From contig PLXW01000107.1 of the NCBI GenBank assembly GCA_003151595.1, forward strand, positions 1-27,477: 27,477 nucleotides of DNA, read 5' to 3'. The position numbers and the translations under genes were made by a program. The notes below the pieces were generated by a model, which was not told where the DNA came from, made no database searches, and saw nothing but the letters and a program-made list of their open reading frames with translations. Source of the stretch: Myxococcales bacterium. Its GTDB lineage: Bacteria; Myxococcota; Polyangia; Polyangiales; Polyangiaceae. Positions 1 to 8,784 of this stretch are shown piece after piece. Numbering within the stretch: position 1 is the first letter of the stretch; each line of letters opens with the position of its first letter.

Positions 1-1343
<1,343 letters not shown>

Positions 1344-1522
1344 CGCGAGGACGATATCACCCTGCGGTACGGCGGGCAGCTTGCCGCAGAAACCCCAGGA
1401 AAGATCCAGCGTCTGAGAATCCGCTGCGGGGGCGCGAGGGCGGGACGAAACGACCAGCTCCGCTCGACAAGCGCACGACCTCCTACTAGAGCGACCTCCA
1501 CGTTCGGAGAGGGAGATCGATC

Positions 1523-1759
1523 ATGGGGAGCTCGGACAATCGCATCTCGGTCGCTCGGAAGATCGAAGAGGCCCGCGACACGGACGAGGAGTTGCCGCCG
1601 GTGAGCGGTCACCACGACACGTGGCCGCCGAGCGAAGACCCCACCTCGCGCACGTTGCCGCCGCAGGCGATCGACACGATCCCGACGCCGCCGCCGTCGT
1701 CGGGCGTGGTCGAGCACGTCACGATTCCGCAGCTCCCGGCGGTCCATATCGACGAGTGA
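1523..1759 (+). CDS. Small Pro-rich hypothetical protein (78 aa)
   Basis: I do not recognise a family. The ATG at 1523 is preceded by a purine-rich ggagaggga about 9 bases upstream, and nearly every third codon position is G or C, which supports real coding. The protein is acidic and low in complexity: it has PP or PPP motifs at four places (LPPVS, WPPSE, LPPQA, TPPPSS), no cysteine, no signal peptide and no membrane segment. It is most likely cytoplasmic and largely unstructured. It lies between the divergent kinase and yebC, 102 bp before yebC, on the same strand as yebC. A role as kinase substrate is possible (several Ser/Thr) but is only a guess. Confidence 0.6.
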   Translation: MGSSDNRISVARKIEEARDTDEELPPVSGHHDTWPPSEDPTSRTLPPQAIDTIPTPPPSSGVVEHVTIPQLPAVHIDE

Positions 1760-1861
1760 GCTTCCGCACGGCGCGGCGTTTCGACGTGTGCCGCGCTTGA
1801 TGCGATCGACGCTTCCCACTACGGTGCGCGCCTTCCCGCCGTAACCGCAAAGGACATCCTC

Positions 1862-2614
1862 ATGAGCGGCCACTCAAAATGGGCCACCATCAAGCACAAG
1901 AAGGGCGCGCTCGACGCCAAGCGCGGCAAGATCTTCACGAAGGTCATCCGCGAGCTGACGATCGCCGCCAAGATCGGCGGCAGCGACCCTGGCGGTAACC
2001 CGCGTCTTCGCACCGCGATCGCGCTGGCGAAGGGCGAGTCGATGCCCGGCGACACGATCAAGCGCGCCGTGGCCCGCGGGGCCGGCGAGCTCGAAGGGGT
2101 GTCGTTCGACGACGTCGTCTACGAGGGGACGGGCCCCAGCGGCTCGCTGTTCCTCGTCGAAGGGGTGACGGACAATCGGAACCGCACGGTCGCCGAGATC
2201 CGGAAGATCTTCGAGAAGAACAACGGCGTGCTCGGCGGCGCGGCGACGGCCATGTGGGCCTTCGAGCGCAAGGGGACCGTGACGCTCGCGAAAGAGCTCG
2301 CCACGGAAGACCAGCTGATGGAGATCGCCGTCGGCGCCGGCGCCGACGACTACACCGACCTCGGCGACGAGTGGCTGGTGACGACGCCGACCGACGTGAT
2401 GAACGTCGTGGGCGACGCGCTCGAGGCCGCGAAGATCGCGGTCAAGAACCGGAAGCTGGCGTTCGTCCCCAAGGCGAAGAAGCTCCTCACCGGGCGCGAC
2501 GCCGAAGTGGCGTTGAACCTGGCCGACGCGCTCGACGACCACGACGACGTGCAGGTCGTCTACTCCGACTTCGACGTGAGCGACGAGGAGATGGCCCGCA
2601 TCGCGGGCGCGTGA
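1862..2614 (+). CDS. yebC: YebC/PmpR (TACO1) family protein
   Basis: Full-length member (250 aa) of the universal YebC/PmpR/TACO1 family. The N-terminus MSGHSKWATIKHKKG is the family signature, and AKIGGSDPGGNPRLRTAI and NNGVLGG/VTLAKE segments follow in the expected order. Members were long annotated as DNA-binding regulators; more recent work on the family assigns them to translation, helping ribosomes through proline-rich stretches, as mitochondrial TACO1 does. The ATG at 1862 is preceded by aaaggacat, a plausible ribosome site. ruvC begins 13 bp after the stop, the common yebC-ruvC order seen in many bacteria. Nothing is odd in length or key residues. Confidence 0.97.
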   Translation: MSGHSKWATIKHKKGALDAKRGKIFTKVIRELTIAAKIGGSDPGGNPRLRTAIALAKGESMPGDTIKRAVARGAGELEGVSFDDVVYEGTGPSGSLFLVEGVTDNRNRTVAEIRKIFEKNNGVLGGAATAMWAFERKGTVTLAKELATEDQLMEIAVGAGADDYTDLGDEWLVTTPTDVMNVVGDALEAAKIAVKNRKLAFVPKAKKLLTGRDAEVALNLADALDDHDDVQVVYSDFDVSDEEMARIAGA

Positions 2615-2627
2615 CAGCATCGCTGGC

Positions 2628-3176
2628 GTGATCGTCTTAGGGCTCGACCCAGGCACGCGGCATTTCGGCTGGGGCGTCGTCGCGCGTGAGGGGACGCGCC
2701 TCAAGCACCTCGGGCACGGCGTGATCGATACGGACACGAAGGGGCCCTTCGCCGGGCGCCTCGTGGAGATCGAGCGCGCGCTGCTCGAGGTGTTGCGCGT
2801 GCACGCGCCAGAAGAGGCGAGCATGGAGTCGCTCTTCTTCGCGAAGGACGCGCAGGCCGCCGCGAAGCTGGGGCACGCGCGCGGCGTGGCGATGCTCGTG
2901 TGCGCGCGCGACGAGATGGCGGTCGCGGAGTATCCGCCGGCGCGCGTGAAGCGCACGATCGCGGGGAACGGCCGCGCCGAGAAGACGCAGGTGGCGCAGA
3001 TGATCCGCGTGCTGCTGGGGCTGACGGTGCTCCCCGCGCTCGACGCCTCGGACGCGCTCGCCGTGGCGGTCACGCACCTTCAGGCGAGCCAGGTCCTGCG
3101 CGCGGCGATGCCGGAAATGCCCGCGCGGCAGGGGCGTCGCGCCCGATTCAATTATCGGAAGGCACCCTCCGTCTAA
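2628..3176 (+). CDS. ruvC: Holliday junction resolvase RuvC
   Basis: Endonuclease that cuts four-way DNA junctions with RuvAB during recombination repair. It starts with GTG at 2628; LGLDPGTRHFGWG gives the first catalytic aspartate D7, SMESLFF gives E67, and LPALDASDALAVAVTH gives D139 and D142, matching the four metal ligands of the RuvC family (D7, E66, D138, D141 in the E. coli enzyme). Length (182 aa) is normal. No ruvA or ruvB follows; instead a lolA-type gene starts 25 bp downstream. The last ~20 residues are basic, consistent with DNA contact. The start is supported by the family N-terminus beginning directly with the first beta strand. Confidence 0.97.
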   Translation: MIVLGLDPGTRHFGWGVVAREGTRLKHLGHGVIDTDTKGPFAGRLVEIERALLEVLRVHAPEEASMESLFFAKDAQAAAKLGHARGVAMLVCARDEMAVAEYPPARVKRTIAGNGRAEKTQVAQMIRVLLGLTVLPALDASDALAVAVTHLQASQVLRAAMPEMPARQGRRARFNYRKAPSV

Positions 3177-3201
3177 CGGGTGTAAGAGCCCGAGAGACGC
3201 C

Positions 3202-3948
3202 ATGAGAACCCGCTTCCGCCCCTTGTTTGCCGCGCTGGCGATCGCGACCGCCGCGCAAGTCGCCACTGCCGTGCGCGCCGACGCGCAGAACCTCCCGGGC
3301 GCCCCCGTGACGCCCGCGGCACCTGCAGCCGGCGCCGCCCCCGCGCCGACCGCCGCACCGACCGCGCAGTGCGACGCCGTCGTGGCCAAGGTCCAGGAGT
3401 TCTACGACCGGAGCACGTCGTTCTCGAGCGACTTCGCGCAGGAGTATCTGGTCAAGCAGTACAACCGGCGCATCCAGAGCAAGGGCCATGTCACCTTCTC
3501 GAAGCCCGGCAAAATGAACTGGGTCTACGACACACCCCCCGGCAACCGCGTCGTCTCCGACGGGCACACGCTGCGCGTCTACGAAGAGGCGAACAAGCAG
3601 ATGTACGAACAGAACGTGACCGCCTCGCAGTACCCCGCGGCGTTCTCGTTCCTCACCGGCCAGGGCAAGCTCGCCGACGCCTTCGACTTCCAGCTCTTCT
3701 CCGGCGCGCAAATGAGCTTCCCGGGCGGCATGGTCCTCGTGGGCCTCCCGAAGACGCCGACGACGGCGTACCAGAAGGTCTTCTTCTACGTGGACCAGGC
3801 GACGTCGCAGGTGCGGCGCGTGCTGGTGCTCGACGGTCAGGGAAATCACAACCGGTTCGACTTCTCGAACGCGGCGGTGAACCCGCCGATGAATGCAGGG
3901 CAGTTCGTGTTTACGCCGCCGCCGGGGACGAGTGTGGTCCATCCGTGA
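3202..3948 (+). CDS. lolA: LolA-family periplasmic lipoprotein carrier
   Basis: Periplasmic carrier expected to ferry lipoproteins from the inner-membrane Lol release complex to the outer membrane. Residues 1-28 form a signal peptide (basic start, hydrophobic core, cleavage around ADA|QN). An Ala/Pro-rich linker reaches to about residue 58, then the LolA fold: FYDRSTSFSSDFAQEY, the strand KGHVTFSKPGKMNWVYDTPPG, VVSDGHTLRVYEEANKQMYEQ, and a C-terminal KVFFYVDQATSQVRRVLVLDGQGNHN-like region. The long Pro/Ala linker is an addition to the usual 200-residue carrier. The stop overlaps the GTG start of the next gene by 3 bases, so translation is probably coupled. A LolB gene is not seen nearby, which is common outside gamma-proteobacteria. 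Confidence 0.9.
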   Translation: MRTRFRPLFAALAIATAAQVATAVRADAQNLPGAPVTPAAPAAGAAPAPTAAPTAQCDAVVAKVQEFYDRSTSFSSDFAQEYLVKQYNRRIQSKGHVTFSKPGKMNWVYDTPPGNRVVSDGHTLRVYEEANKQMYEQNVTASQYPAAFSFLTGQGKLADAFDFQLFSGAQMSFPGGMVLVGLPKTPTTAYQKVFFYVDQATSQVRRVLVLDGQGNHNRFDFSNAAVNPPMNAGQFVFTPPPGTSVVHP

Positions 3949-4619
3949 GTGGCGCCGCGCCGTACCGATCGGCGGCGCATGGGTTGGAGAAGTGCCCGCA
4001 CTGTGAGCGGCTGACCAAGCCGCAGAAGAGCAAGGGGCTCCGTTGGGTGTGCGGGGCGTGCAGGGGTCCCGTGGTGCCGGGCGTCGACGCGACGAAGCTG
4101 GACGCGGAGACGACGAGGCTGCTGCGAGAAACGGCGGACTTCGCGACGCTCCGAGCGGCGACGCGTCGTCAATCTCGCCCGGCCGCCCTCCTCGTGCTCG
4201 GCGGGGCCGGCTTCGTGGCGCTCTCCGTTCGCGAGATCGATGTCCAGAAGCCCTACCTGCTCGCTGCGGTATTGAGCGCCGTCTTCGCCATCGCGTTCTT
4301 CTCACTCATCAGCCCCATGTTGTCGGAGGAGCATCGGCATCGAGCCGCGCGCGAGCAGCTCAATGCCGCATGGGTCGGAGCGGCGCGCACGCTCATCGAT
4401 TCGTTCGGCGGTCACATCACGGCGAAGGAGCTCGCGTCGACGACGTCGATCACCGTGGACGAAGCGGAAGAGATTCTCGCGCGCCTCGCGACCGTTGCTG
4501 GCCGCGTCGACGTCGATCGGAACGCCGAGTTGCACTACCGAGTGGCAGCGGGCGACGAGTCGAAGGCGTTCGAGGACGACGACGCAAACGAGCGATCCAG
4601 GCGCCGACAGGGCCACTGA
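3945..4619 (+). CDS. Zinc-ribbon, two-membrane-helix protein, paralogue A
   Basis: Unrecognised 224-residue protein. A zinc ribbon opens the chain (C17-P-H-C20 and C36-G-A-C39, with LRWVCGAC around the second pair). Two membrane helices follow (about 80-97 and 103-122), then a soluble domain, residues ~135-200, ending RVDVDRNAELHYRV, whose helix-helix-strand order (HITAKELASTTSITVDEAEEIL) resembles a winged helix. The start is the GTG at 3945, which overlaps the lolA stop; no in-frame ATG precedes the zinc ribbon. It is clearly homologous from end to end to the gene at 5086. Both ends would face the cytoplasm given two helices. Function is unknown; regulator or protease adaptor roles are guesses. 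Confidence 0.8.
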   Translation: MSGAAPYRSAAHGLEKCPHCERLTKPQKSKGLRWVCGACRGPVVPGVDATKLDAETTRLLRETADFATLRAATRRQSRPAALLVLGGAGFVALSVREIDVQKPYLLAAVLSAVFAIAFFSLISPMLSEEHRHRAAREQLNAAWVGAARTLIDSFGGHITAKELASTTSITVDEAEEILARLATVAGRVDVDRNAELHYRVAAGDESKAFEDDDANERSRRRQGH

Positions 4620-4660
4620 GGGACTTGGCCCAGCGCGCGCACCGGCGACACGATCGCCCG

Positions 4661-5050
4661 ATGCTCGTCCCCGTCACCGCGCTCTACGGCGCGCTCAACG
4701 CCATCTTCAACATCGCGCTCGCGGCGCGCATTCCGAGCGCGCGCGGCAAGCATCGGGTGAGCATGGGGACGGGCGAGTCGAAGGAGCTCCTCACGCTGGT
4801 GCGCGCGCACGGGAACAACGCGGAGTTCATGCCGCTCGGGGTCCTGATGCTGCTGATCGCGGAGCTCAGTGGGGGCTCCAGCATGTGGCTTCACGCGCTG
4901 GGCGGCTCGCTCCTGGTGACGCGCGTCGCGCACGCGATCGGAATGCCCATGCGCGCGACGAACGGGTTTCGCTTCGTGGGCACCGCGGGGACGTGGGTGA
5001 TGATCGTCGCGGCGAGCGTCTACTGCCTCGTGCTGCGCGCGCGGGGGTAG
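4661..5050 (+). CDS. MAPEG-family integral membrane protein (YecN-like)
   Basis: Small (129 aa) four-helix membrane protein of the MAPEG superfamily, whose studied members are glutathione-dependent transferases and peroxidases. The features are the opening LVPVTALYGALNAIFNIALA, then RAHGNNAEFMPLGVLMLLIAEL, in which the Arg-x-His-x-Asn-x-x-Glu pattern is the family signature, then GGSLLVTRVAHAIGM. Helices lie roughly at 1-22, 47-66, 70-92 and 105-125. The bacterial YecN-like branch has no settled substrate. The ATG at 4661 follows the upstream stop by 41 bp, and the second zinc-ribbon gene begins 35 bp after the stop, so it sits between the two paralogues in one apparent operon. Confidence 0.88.
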   Translation: MLVPVTALYGALNAIFNIALAARIPSARGKHRVSMGTGESKELLTLVRAHGNNAEFMPLGVLMLLIAELSGGSSMWLHALGGSLLVTRVAHAIGMPMRATNGFRFVGTAGTWVMIVAASVYCLVLRARG

Positions 5051-5085
5051 CCCCTTCCCCGAACGCATGCTCTAAAGTCCGCCCC

Positions 5086-5700
5086 ATGGAGCTCTGTCCC
5101 CACTGCGGCGGCACGACCACGAGCGAAGAGAGCCGCGCGCTCCGCTGGGTCTGCGGCGCGTGCGGCGGGGCTCGCGTGCCGGGGATGAAGGTCGGGCGCG
5201 AGAGCGTCGCGTTGCTGGCGCGCGCGAAGAGCGAGCGGACGAAGCAGCAAGGGATGACGCTCGCCGCCGTCGCGCTCGTCGGGATGGCGCTGTTCCTCGC
5301 GGCGATCGCGCTGGTGGCCGCCGCCACGGCGCATGGTGTCCCCGCGCTCGGAGCCGCGGCGCTCGCCGCGATCGATTTCACGATGGCCATGGCCGCGCGG
5401 GCTTACGCGAAGAAGCGCGCCCTCTCCTCACGCGACGCGCTCGACACGGCGTGGGCCTCCGCGGCGGCGCAGCTCGCGCGGAAACACGGCGGGCAGATCA
5501 CCGCGCGCGATCTCGCGAGCACGCTCAAGACGAGCGACGCCGACGCCGATGCGATCCTGGCGAAGCTGTCGGCCGGCGGCGCGAGCGTCGAAGTCGATGA
5601 CGACGCCGAGCTCCACTATCGAGTAGACAGCGCCGTGGCCCCGCAAAGCGAGAACCAACCCGAGCCGTCGTCGACCGCGAAGCGCGAGGCGTCGCGATGA
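5086..5700 (+). CDS. Zinc-ribbon, two-membrane-helix protein, paralogue B
   Basis: Paralogue of the protein at 3945, 204 aa. The zinc ribbon is C4-P-H-C7 and C23-G-A-C26 with the shared LRWVCGAC segment; membrane helices are about 57-80 and 85-104; the C-terminal domain (residues ~115-180) matches the paralogue in GGQITARDLASTLKT and in the ending DDDAELHYRV. A Pro/Ser/Glu tail of about 24 residues follows and is not conserved. Start is the ATG at 5086, two residues before the first cysteine pair. The stop overlaps the ATG of the methyltransferase gene (ATGA at 5697-5700), so the two products are probably made in step. I do not know a function for this architecture. Confidence 0.82.
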   Translation: MELCPHCGGTTTSEESRALRWVCGACGGARVPGMKVGRESVALLARAKSERTKQQGMTLAAVALVGMALFLAAIALVAAATAHGVPALGAAALAAIDFTMAMAARAYAKKRALSSRDALDTAWASAAAQLARKHGGQITARDLASTLKTSDADADAILAKLSAGGASVEVDDDAELHYRVDSAVAPQSENQPEPSSTAKREASR

Positions 5701-6941
5701 CCGAGCCGCGGAAGCGCCGATCGCTCACGCACGTCGGCGGAGACATCGAGATCGCCGGCGACCCCGAAGACGCCGCGCTCCTTTCGCGCGCCCTCGAAGT
5801 GAAGTCGGCGCGCGACGACGAAGACCGCGACGACGATCCCGCGCGCGCCCACGTCCACGGATTCCACACGTACCCGGCGCGCATGCACCCCGAGACGGCA
5901 GCGCGCCTGGTGCACGGCTTCACGCGCCAGGGCGACACGGTGCTCGATCCGTTCTGCGGCTCGGGCACGGTGCTGGTCGAAGCGCTCCTCGCCGATCGCC
6001 GCGCCGTCGGCACCGACCTGAGCGCGCTCGCCGTGCTCCTCTCGAAGTGCAAGACGCGCCCGCGATCGAAGCGCGAGCTCGACGCGCTCCTCGACGCCGC
6101 GCGCCTCTGCGCCGAGACCGCGGACAAGCGCCGCATCGCGCGCGCCGGAGCCACACGACGCTTTCCCCCCGAAGACGTCGCTGCGTTCGAGCCGCACGTG
6201 CTCCTCGAGCTCGACTCGCTGCGCGACGGCATCGCGCGCAACCCCGACTCGGTCGTGCGAAGCGATCTGTGGCTCGTGCTCTCCGCGCTCCTCGTGAAGC
6301 TCTCGAAGAAGCGAGGCGACACGTCGGAAGAGATGGCGCCGCGTCGCACCGCCGCGGGCTACACGGCAAAGCTCTTCGTGAAGAAGACCGACGAGCTCGC
6401 GCGCCGGCTCGCCGAGTTCGCCTCGTTGCTCCCGTCGCCTCCTCCGCCGCCGGCGCGCATCACGCTCGACGACGCCACCGCGCTGCGATCGATCGGCGCG
6501 CGCGACCGCATCGACGCCATCGTCACCTCGCCTCCCTACGCCGCGACGTACGACTACGTCGCGCACCACGCACTCCGCATGCGCTGGCTCGGGCTCGACA
6601 CGGGGCCGCTCGAGGAGGGCGAGATCGGGGCGCGGCGCAACTACGGACGAGCGACCGCGGGCGACGCGCGCAACGCTTGGTCGAACGAGCTCGCGCAGTT
6701 CCTCACCGCCGCGGCGCGTGTCCTCCCGCCAGACGCGCCGATGATCCTCATCATGGCCGACTCCGCCGTCGGCTTCGTTCCGCTCCGCGCCGACGAGATC
6801 GTCGCCGACCTCGCCCGTTCCTGCGGCTTCATCCCCGCGGCCCGAGCATCGCAAGCGCGCCCCCACTTCCACATCCCGACCGCGCGCGCGTTCGAAGATC
6901 GTCCGCGCGCGGAGCACGCGCTGCTTCTCCGCCGCGAGTGA
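5697..6941 (+). CDS. DNA methyltransferase, TSPPY type (probable N4-cytosine), no partner nuclease
   Basis: S-adenosylmethionine-dependent amino-methyltransferase of the N4/N6 class, 414 aa. The order of motifs is HTYPARMHPE (57-66), the SAM-binding DPFCGSGT (84-91) with LLADRRAVGTDLS next to it, then the catalytic TSPPY (277-281) within AIVTSPPYAATYDYV, followed by HHALRMRWLG. TSPPY is the form typical of N4-cytosine enzymes, whereas N6-adenine enzymes usually have DPPY or NPPY. The HxYPA-type segment before motif I recurs in a family of stand-alone methylases. A middle segment (about 120-260) that could hold target recognition is Ala/Arg-rich. No restriction endonuclease or specificity subunit lies next to it. 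An RNA substrate cannot be excluded from sequence alone. Confidence 0.85.
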   Translation: MTEPRKRRSLTHVGGDIEIAGDPEDAALLSRALEVKSARDDEDRDDDPARAHVHGFHTYPARMHPETAARLVHGFTRQGDTVLDPFCGSGTVLVEALLADRRAVGTDLSALAVLLSKCKTRPRSKRELDALLDAARLCAETADKRRIARAGATRRFPPEDVAAFEPHVLLELDSLRDGIARNPDSVVRSDLWLVLSALLVKLSKKRGDTSEEMAPRRTAAGYTAKLFVKKTDELARRLAEFASLLPSPPPPPARITLDDATALRSIGARDRIDAIVTSPPYAATYDYVAHHALRMRWLGLDTGPLEEGEIGARRNYGRATAGDARNAWSNELAQFLTAAARVLPPDAPMILIMADSAVGFVPLRADEIVADLARSCGFIPAARASQARPHFHIPTARAFEDRPRAEHALLLRRE

Positions 6942-6948
6942 GATCCGA

Positions 6949-7284
6949 ATGCCGACCGTCATCTTCGAGCCCAACCCGAACGAACGCGAAGCGCGCGGCG
7001 CGTCGCAAGAGCCGCTGGTCGTCCCCTGCCCCGACGGCGGCGCGCTCGTTGACGTCTGTGACTCTCACCACGCCCCCGTCCCCTTCTCCTGCAAGAGCGC
7101 CAACTGCGGCACGTGCCGCGTCGACGTCCTCGAAGGGCTCGCCGAGCTCCTCCCCGCGGCCGATGACGAGCTCGACGTCCTCGACATCTTCGCCGCCCCG
7201 AGGACCCAACGTCTCGCCTGCCAGGCCAAGATGAAGCCCGGTCTGGCAACGCTCCGAATCCGCGCCGTACTCGACGATCTTTGA
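6949..7284 (+). CDS. [2Fe-2S] plant-type ferredoxin
   Basis: Small electron carrier, 111 aa. Cluster cysteines are C48, C53, C56 (FSCKSANCGTC, pattern CX4CX2C) and C91 (RLACQAKM), spaced as in [2Fe-2S] plant/adrenodoxin-type ferredoxins; the LEGLAELLPAADDELDVL segment between them is the usual acidic helix that docks partners. Two further cysteines (C27, C37) are outside the motif. It starts 7 bp after the methyltransferase stop, so it is at the end of the run that begins near yebC. No obvious reductase or oxygenase partner is adjacent. Functionally it may be independent of its neighbours. Confidence 0.93.
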   Translation: MPTVIFEPNPNEREARGASQEPLVVPCPDGGALVDVCDSHHAPVPFSCKSANCGTCRVDVLEGLAELLPAADDELDVLDIFAAPRTQRLACQAKMKPGLATLRIRAVLDDL

Positions 7285-7360
7285 CCGCCTCATCGATTCG
7301 CGGTGAATCGCGCTTCGCACCGCGCACGACTTTTCGCGCACGATTTAGGCGCTCGCGTAA

Positions 7361-7388
7361 TTGACCGATGGCGAACTCGGGTCATAGC
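7361..7388 (+). promoter_or_regulatory. Possible sigma-70-type promoter for the PAP2 gene
   Basis: A TTGACC box at 7361-7366 and a CATAGC/TCATAG box around 7382-7388 are spaced 16-17 bp and would start transcription about 25 bp before the ATG at 7416. The first box matches the consensus in five of six bases; the second is weak. The 131-bp gap that holds it also contains a 6-bp stem (7294-7299 with 7305-7310). Inferred from sequence only. Confidence 0.35.
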
Positions 7389-7415
7389 GTCGCCTAGGGG
7401 TCCAAGCTCGCTTTA

Positions 7416-8549
7416 ATGACGCAGCAATTCTTGCAGCGCGAAACTCCCTCACGCACGCTCGGCAGCGTGACGAAGGGAGAGACGCTCGATTCGACGGCGC
7501 GCTCGCGCGCTGTGCGCGACGCGGTCTACAGCAGGGGCGCGCTCTTCGCGCGCAACCTCGCGCCGCAGGATTGGTACATCGGCGCCTATTTCGTCGTGAT
7601 GATCTTCGCCGTCGCCCTCGGCACCGGCCCCGATCGCGAGCACTGCATCCGACTCATCTGCGTCGACCTCGCCTGCCTCATCGCCGGGCTCGCGCTGACG
7701 CGCGGCGAGATCCTGCGCGCAGGCTCGTTCGCCAACTCGTTCATGTACCGCATGACGGTGTGGCTCACGGTCTTCCTCTCGTACTTCCAGCTGCGCCTCA
7801 TCCTGCCGGCCGTGAGCGAGCGCGCCGTCGACGGCGACATCCTCGCGTTCGACCTCCGCGTCTTCCACGTCGAGCCCTCGCTGGCGTGGGACAAGTTCGT
7901 CACGCCGGTCACGACCGAGTGGTTCGCGTTCTTCTACTTCGGGTACTTCCTGCTCGTCGCGGCGCACGTGCTCGGCCTGATGCTGGCGGCGAAGGACAAG
8001 TTCCGCCTGGCGCACTTCGCGATGGGGATCTTCCTCGTCTTCTGCACCGGCCACCTCGTCTACATGCTCGTGCCCGGCTACGGCCCGTACGCCTACCTGG
8101 CGACGCAGTTCCAGCACGAGCTCACCGGCGGGCCGTTCTGGCACGCGGTGCAGGCGACGGTTCACGCCGGCGGCGCGCAGAAGGACATCTTCCCCAGCCT
8201 CCACACCGCGTGCCCCACGTACTTCGCGCTCTACTCGTACCGGCATCGCAAGGTCGCGCCGTACAAGTACACGTGGGCCTTCGTGGCGTTCTGCGCGGCG
8301 CAGATCATCTGCGCGACGATGTTCCTTCGCTGGCACTACCTCGTGGACATCTTCGCCGGCGTCACGCTGGCCATCTTCGCGTGCGTCGTCGGCGAGCTGC
8401 TCGTCACGAAAGACGCGCAGCGCCGGGCGCGCATCGTGAGCGAGAGCGGCGAGGCGGCGGTGCAGGCGAACTTCGAGCTGCTCGACTATTCGTGGGTGAA
8501 GCGCCTCTTCGCGCCCCGCGAGCCGGTCAAAACCACCACCACGCTCTAA
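7416..8549 (+). CDS. PAP2-superfamily membrane phosphatase / phospholipid head-group transferase
   Basis: Polytopic inner-membrane enzyme, 377 aa, with about six to eight hydrophobic helices. The PAP2 active-site motifs are GYGPY (221-225), PSLHT (260-264, H263) and RWHYLVDIFAG (305-315; H307, D311), the arrangement used by phosphatidate phosphatases and by inositol-phosphoceramide-type synthases; the three-residue core FPSLHTA..YF..Y is closest in feel to the latter group. The reaction would remove or transfer a phosphate-linked group on a lipid at the outer face of the membrane. Myxobacteria make sphingolipids and ether lipids, so a sphingolipid head-group role is reasonable but inferred. 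A cytoplasmic N-terminus of about 50 residues precedes the first helix. It stands alone as a transcription unit. Confidence 0.85.
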   Translation: MTQQFLQRETPSRTLGSVTKGETLDSTARSRAVRDAVYSRGALFARNLAPQDWYIGAYFVVMIFAVALGTGPDREHCIRLICVDLACLIAGLALTRGEILRAGSFANSFMYRMTVWLTVFLSYFQLRLILPAVSERAVDGDILAFDLRVFHVEPSLAWDKFVTPVTTEWFAFFYFGYFLLVAAHVLGLMLAAKDKFRLAHFAMGIFLVFCTGHLVYMLVPGYGPYAYLATQFQHELTGGPFWHAVQATVHAGGAQKDIFPSLHTACPTYFALYSYRHRKVAPYKYTWAFVAFCAAQIICATMFLRWHYLVDIFAGVTLAIFACVVGELLVTKDAQRRARIVSESGEAAVQANFELLDYSWVKRLFAPREPVKTTTTL

Positions 8550-8784
8550 GCGGTCCGGGCCGCCCGCTTCCGCGCGTGACGGGAGCGCTTCACGCTGGAA
8601 TCGGGCGGGCGCGCGGCGTGTGCGAATGCCCGGGTCACTGAACGAGACGCTTCCAAGACCACCGCCAAAGGTTGACTCCTGCCGGAAATCGTGGCCAATG
8701 AGCGCGCCTCATCGAGGCGGGGGTTTTGCGCTTTGGCTTTGGGCCGGGGTGCTTCTGTTTTCTGAAAGGGCCTGGAGTAGACCA

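Noticed and set aside
8549..8575. Terminator after the PAP2 gene
   Set aside because: A 6-bp stem aagcgg/ccgctt is present but there is no T run, so I did not call it.
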